Assembly: GCA_032622095.1 (NCBI GenBank)
Contig: CP136068.1
Location: forward strand, 160,785,465 to 160,849,464
Direction of reading: 5' to 3'
Source: Siphonodentalium dalli
Lineage: Eukaryota > Mollusca > Scaphopoda > Gadilida > Siphonodentaliidae
DNA: 64,000 bases
The notes below the pieces were generated by a model that was given only the letters and a program-made list of their open reading frames with translations, was not told the origin of the DNA and made no database searches. Both the position numbers and the translations under genes were made by a program. Below are positions 60,641-64,000 of this stretch, piece after piece; position 1 is the first letter of the stretch, and each line of letters opens with the position of its first letter.

Positions 60641-61867
60641 CGAATTCTTGCGCTTTTGTATTCCGTCCTAACGAATTTCTAAAAACACTGACTGTCTGCT
60701 GAATTTTGGGGTAAGTGATGACATAATCTTAAAGATCACATCACCTACGGCACAGGATGATATGTTTAGTCTATTATTTATTTTCACAATTTTTGAGATT
60801 GTTCACGAGATCCCGCACCATATCAATATTGAATTATCGTCCATTAAGATGGGGAAAACAATTGAAATTTACCTATTGTTTGGTCTATTTCAAAATAAAT
60901 CTCAAAAATCTTGCCGTCTATCAACAAAATCATGGCATTTCCATACTGATATATAAGTCGGTATATACTGATATATCTTAGCACAAACATATCCCGAGAT
61001 CATGTGCTGCTTTACTTCGTCCGGGCGAATTTTCCCCAAAACTGAAACTTTTACTGAATTTTTGGGGTGAAATGATCTTACATAATACAACGTATTGTAG
61101 ATGCTAACATATTCATCCTATTATGTTACTAACGCTACAAATAAACGATAATATGCGTTGGAATATATGCTATGGCGTCCATACATGTACATCAGATAAA
61201 CATTTCTGTCATCCTAAAGGTGAGAAAGATACAAGTTAGGCTATTAAGCTTACACGTACGATATACTCAAGACATCTGAACCAATTTCAACCAAATCAAG
61301 CAGAACTGTGCAATGTAAGTGAGGCATACCATTACTTATGAATATTCCAACTTAATGGATCCAAAATTGTCACTTTAGCTCAAAATGACCGCCAAAATGC
61401 AGCCAAATTATCGAAAATGGTAGATATTACCATAGCGTGCCATGCAATCGGTTACAAGTTGGGCTGATGAATAACATCGACTAATATGATCTATATACAT
61501 TCAATACTAACAATGGCAAGGCACGTTGTTTATTGTTTGTTATTGTAACCACTGGGAAATGGAGTTCCAATTTTGCCCTGAAATGGTAGAATTATATCTC
61601 AGGTTCACAATAATATATACATTTGAAACATTTGTCTTAATAATTTGCATCAAAGTGCCTCGTCTTAAAGATGGCGGCCATGTTGGACGCCATCTTGTCT
61701 CGTGTGGACATGGCCACTTTTTCGTGTTAACATTGCTTAAAGTTGAGGGACATAATAATTAAGAAAACGAGTGGGCGAAGTCAAGTCATGTGGTCAGGGA
61801 GCAGGGATACCCTATCAGATCCCAGACTATGATATTTGTGTTTTCATCGTTGTTGCGTGACCTTTTG

Positions 61868-61996
61868 ACCTCCGGTGACACACACATGTCATATGTTTGT
61901 TGCTACCAGTGGATAGAGTATTCAAATTGACCTCTGGTGACGTCATCACTGAACACACGTGTCATATGTTTGTTGCTACCAGTCGATAGAGTATCC
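61868..61996 (+). repeat. About 62-bp tandem duplication
   Basis: ACCTC-GGTGAC, CACACA-GTGTCATATGTTTG-type and TTGCTACCAGT-GATAGAGTA are each present twice. Confidence 0.8.
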
Positions 61997-62513
61997 AAAT
62001 ACCTACCGAACGACACATCACCAATTACCAATGGGATTTCAGATCCCCCCACCGCATCATAATCAGCACCAAACAAAAGAGTAACCGAGTAAGGCCAGTA
62101 TGTACAATAGTGACCCGGTAGGTACAATAGGACCCAAAATATTTGCTGTTAACATCGTTTTTTTTCTTACCAGTACATATTAGGGTACATGGAAATCCCA
62201 AAGAAGTTAAGTAGTTGAGGTGCACGAGGTGTCCTACCAGCGCATGTGCTATGTCTGGTGCGCATTATAACAACCTTCACAATATTAATGATATATCACA
62301 AGACGGTTTGTTGTGCCGATGGACTAAACTTTCTGAAATTGATTCCGTCCGCTCTACTCTATTCTGGGGAAAATAAATAAAAAACTTGTTGACGGACACA
62401 CGGACGACAACCCATGGTAATAGTTCAAACATTTCGTTGTAAACTTGAGCTAACTAGGATATGACATATTATTTGTAGTATTTTGGTAGCTACGAGCATA
62501 TTCTATACTAATT

Positions 62514-62891
62514 TTAACCCTTTACCAAACAGAAGGGCCCTGTGCCAATGCATTCTCTTATATATGCGAGTCGACCATAGGTCGCCTCGCATATATAAGA
62601 GAATGCATTGGCTTAACACATTAAAAATTATAAAATTGTTAAAGAATGTAAGAACAAATGGTAAAAAGTGTTAATGCATTCTCTTATATATGCGAGGCGA
62701 CCTATGGTCGACTCGCATATATAAGAGAATGCATTGGCACAGGGCATAACTGTAACTATCACAATGTGGTAAAGGAGCCGGTTCCAATGATATCCATATT
62801 TGTATGGTTCTATTGAGACAGACCGAAGATATTTTAGGCTGTTGAATCTTTATTTGGCCGGTTTTGGCCGGTTTGTTGGGAAAAGGGTTAA
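62514..62891. mobile_element. TTAA-flanked MITE, family A, copy 2
   Basis: TTAA at 62514-62517 and 62888-62891 bound CCCTTTACCAAACA and TGTTGGGAAAAGGG. Hairpins lie at 62545-62611 and about 62673-62736, the second having lost its outermost bases. The right segment matches 8921-9040 nearly base for base. Confidence 0.9.
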
Positions 62892-63456
62892 AAGAAGCTG
62901 AATACCCCATTTGTGTCCACTATCAGCTTGTTTTTAAAATAATGCTCGTAACAATCAAAATTCTGTGTTATGTGTCAGTTCCTCGTATAATATGTTTTTG
63001 TGCGTTTGCGCGTGACAAATGTGTAAATATGTTCTTTTCTAATGAATTGTTCTTTGTTCTTTATGTATTTGTGTTATGTTACCTGTAACTCTTCATATGA
63101 TGGAGGCTAGAAATAAATATATATGTATAATTGGACCGCTCTGGGTATAGGTCTATATATCTCTCACTGTTTCAAAGGCACTCAGTTCTATAATGTGTAT
63201 CGATTGTAACGGCGGAGATGACACATTCGCTATATTTTTAATATATCCGGTAAAGTATATGATTTTAAAATGTTGCTTCCAATAACATGCATTAAGTTCT
63301 CTCGAAAAGTGCCGATGATGGGATCAACTAAGTATATGTACCGATATTAGCATTGTTTACTCAACTATATATAGACTTAAGTGAATCTTATTATAATGAT
63401 GTGAGAAGGTCAAAAGTTCTCATTTTGAATGCGTGCTACTCGCCAACATCGAATCC

Positions 63457-63651
63457 AAGTGATTCCCCATCGCGAATTTATACTATATATAATCTATGCA
63501 ACCCGTATACCCTGTGCCAATGCATTCTCTTATATATGCGAGTCGACCATAGGTCACATCGCATATATAAGAGAATGCATTGGCCCAACAATTTCTTATA
63601 ATTGTTTATAAGTGATTCCCCATCGCGAATTTATACTATATAATCTATGCA
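63457..63651 (+). repeat. Solo hairpin between 42-44-bp direct repeats
   Basis: AAGTGATTCCCCATCGCGAA and TTTATACTATATA-ATCTATGCA occur at 63457-63500 and 63610-63651. Between them are CCCTGTGCC, one hairpin (63517-63583) and a short A/T spacer. The copies differ by a 2-base deletion. Confidence 0.85.
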
Positions 63652-63659
63652 TGTCGGAT

Positions 63660-63990
63660 GGATAGTAGGGTCCGCGCTGGACCGAAATTTACTTTTGCCA
63701 AATAATTTGACAAATGAAAATATTTTTTGCCAAATTATTTTAGCATTTCCCAAATGCTTTCCCTGATAGTATCATTTTCTGCAACCTGCAACTGTTAAGT
63801 CTTTTGTTTCAATACTCGCGGCTTGAAAGCCTTTTGGGGGGTTTTCTTCATCAGACGGGCACATCACAGGAGGATCAGTTATGTAAACACAACCACCACA
63901 CTAAATACTAGTAATCCTTCCAACCGTCGGTACTAATGCTATGAGACTAACAGCATCTTATCAGAGGTGTTAACTTTTCCTAAACCTTAT
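63660..63990 (-). repeat. Dispersed repeat E, reversed copy
   Basis: It is the reverse complement of about 2850-3180: GCGCTGGACCGAAATTTACT, TTTGCCAAAT words, ATCATTTTCTGCAACCTGCA, CTTCATCAGACGGGCACATC and TATGTAAACACAACCACCAC in matching order. Confidence 0.75.
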
Positions 63991-64000
63991 AAAACACCAC

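Noticed and set aside
1-64000. tRNA, rRNA or telomere repeat
   Set aside because: No cloverleaf with A and B boxes, rRNA-like block or TTAGGG array was recognised by eye; a tRNAscan or Rfam scan would settle it.

Overview
This looks like nuclear DNA from an invertebrate animal. The window is AT-rich, with short exons bounded by GT/AG splice sites, CR1/jockey-type LINE fragments, and a dense layer of small inverted-repeat DNA transposons, minisatellites and microsatellites. No operons, RBS-led genes, rRNA or tRNA genes were seen. A lophotrochozoan, possibly a mollusc, is my best guess from the secreted lectin/PAN/EGF exons and the repeat style; it is not proven.

Only about 800 bases look like host protein-coding sequence, all on the + strand. 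Two exons (7445-7532 and 10914-11161) join in phase 1 to give most of a C-type lectin domain with EPN and WND motifs. An exon at 43340-43621 (or -43669) starts a secreted protein with a signal peptide and a PAN/Apple-like domain. A symmetric phase 1-1 exon at 54701-54814 encodes one EGF-like domain. Whether these belong to one, two or three genes cannot be settled here.

The rest is mostly mobile DNA. LINE remnants lie at 598-1617 (+, 3' end), 16147-16935 (+, endonuclease and linker), 27691-27880 plus 30240-30830 (-, one reverse transcriptase split by an insertion) and 38563-39480 (-, ORF1-like). At least eight families of short elements have inverted ends next to TTAA or a near-TTAA site, the footprint of piggyBac-type transposition; no transposase gene was seen. 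Four distinct outer-end types carry the same roughly 67-base near-perfect hairpin, usually as an inverted pair; about 17 copies are in the window. This shared hairpin module is the most unusual feature.

Other structures are a roughly 940-bp diverged palindrome (39858-40795), a 24-bp minisatellite grown inside a TTAA element in the lectin intron (7562-8078), a roughly 105-115 bp satellite (56518-57510), 31-bp and 26-bp minisatellites (44093-44350, 54134-54300), a long (AT)n tract beside a 200-bp hairpin (52733-53030), and a roughly 1.3-kb transposon family that can be assembled from three partial copies (18157, 23826, 51094). Stretches such as 20450-23190, 24460-26260, 30960-37490 and 57511-59090 show no gene I can support.
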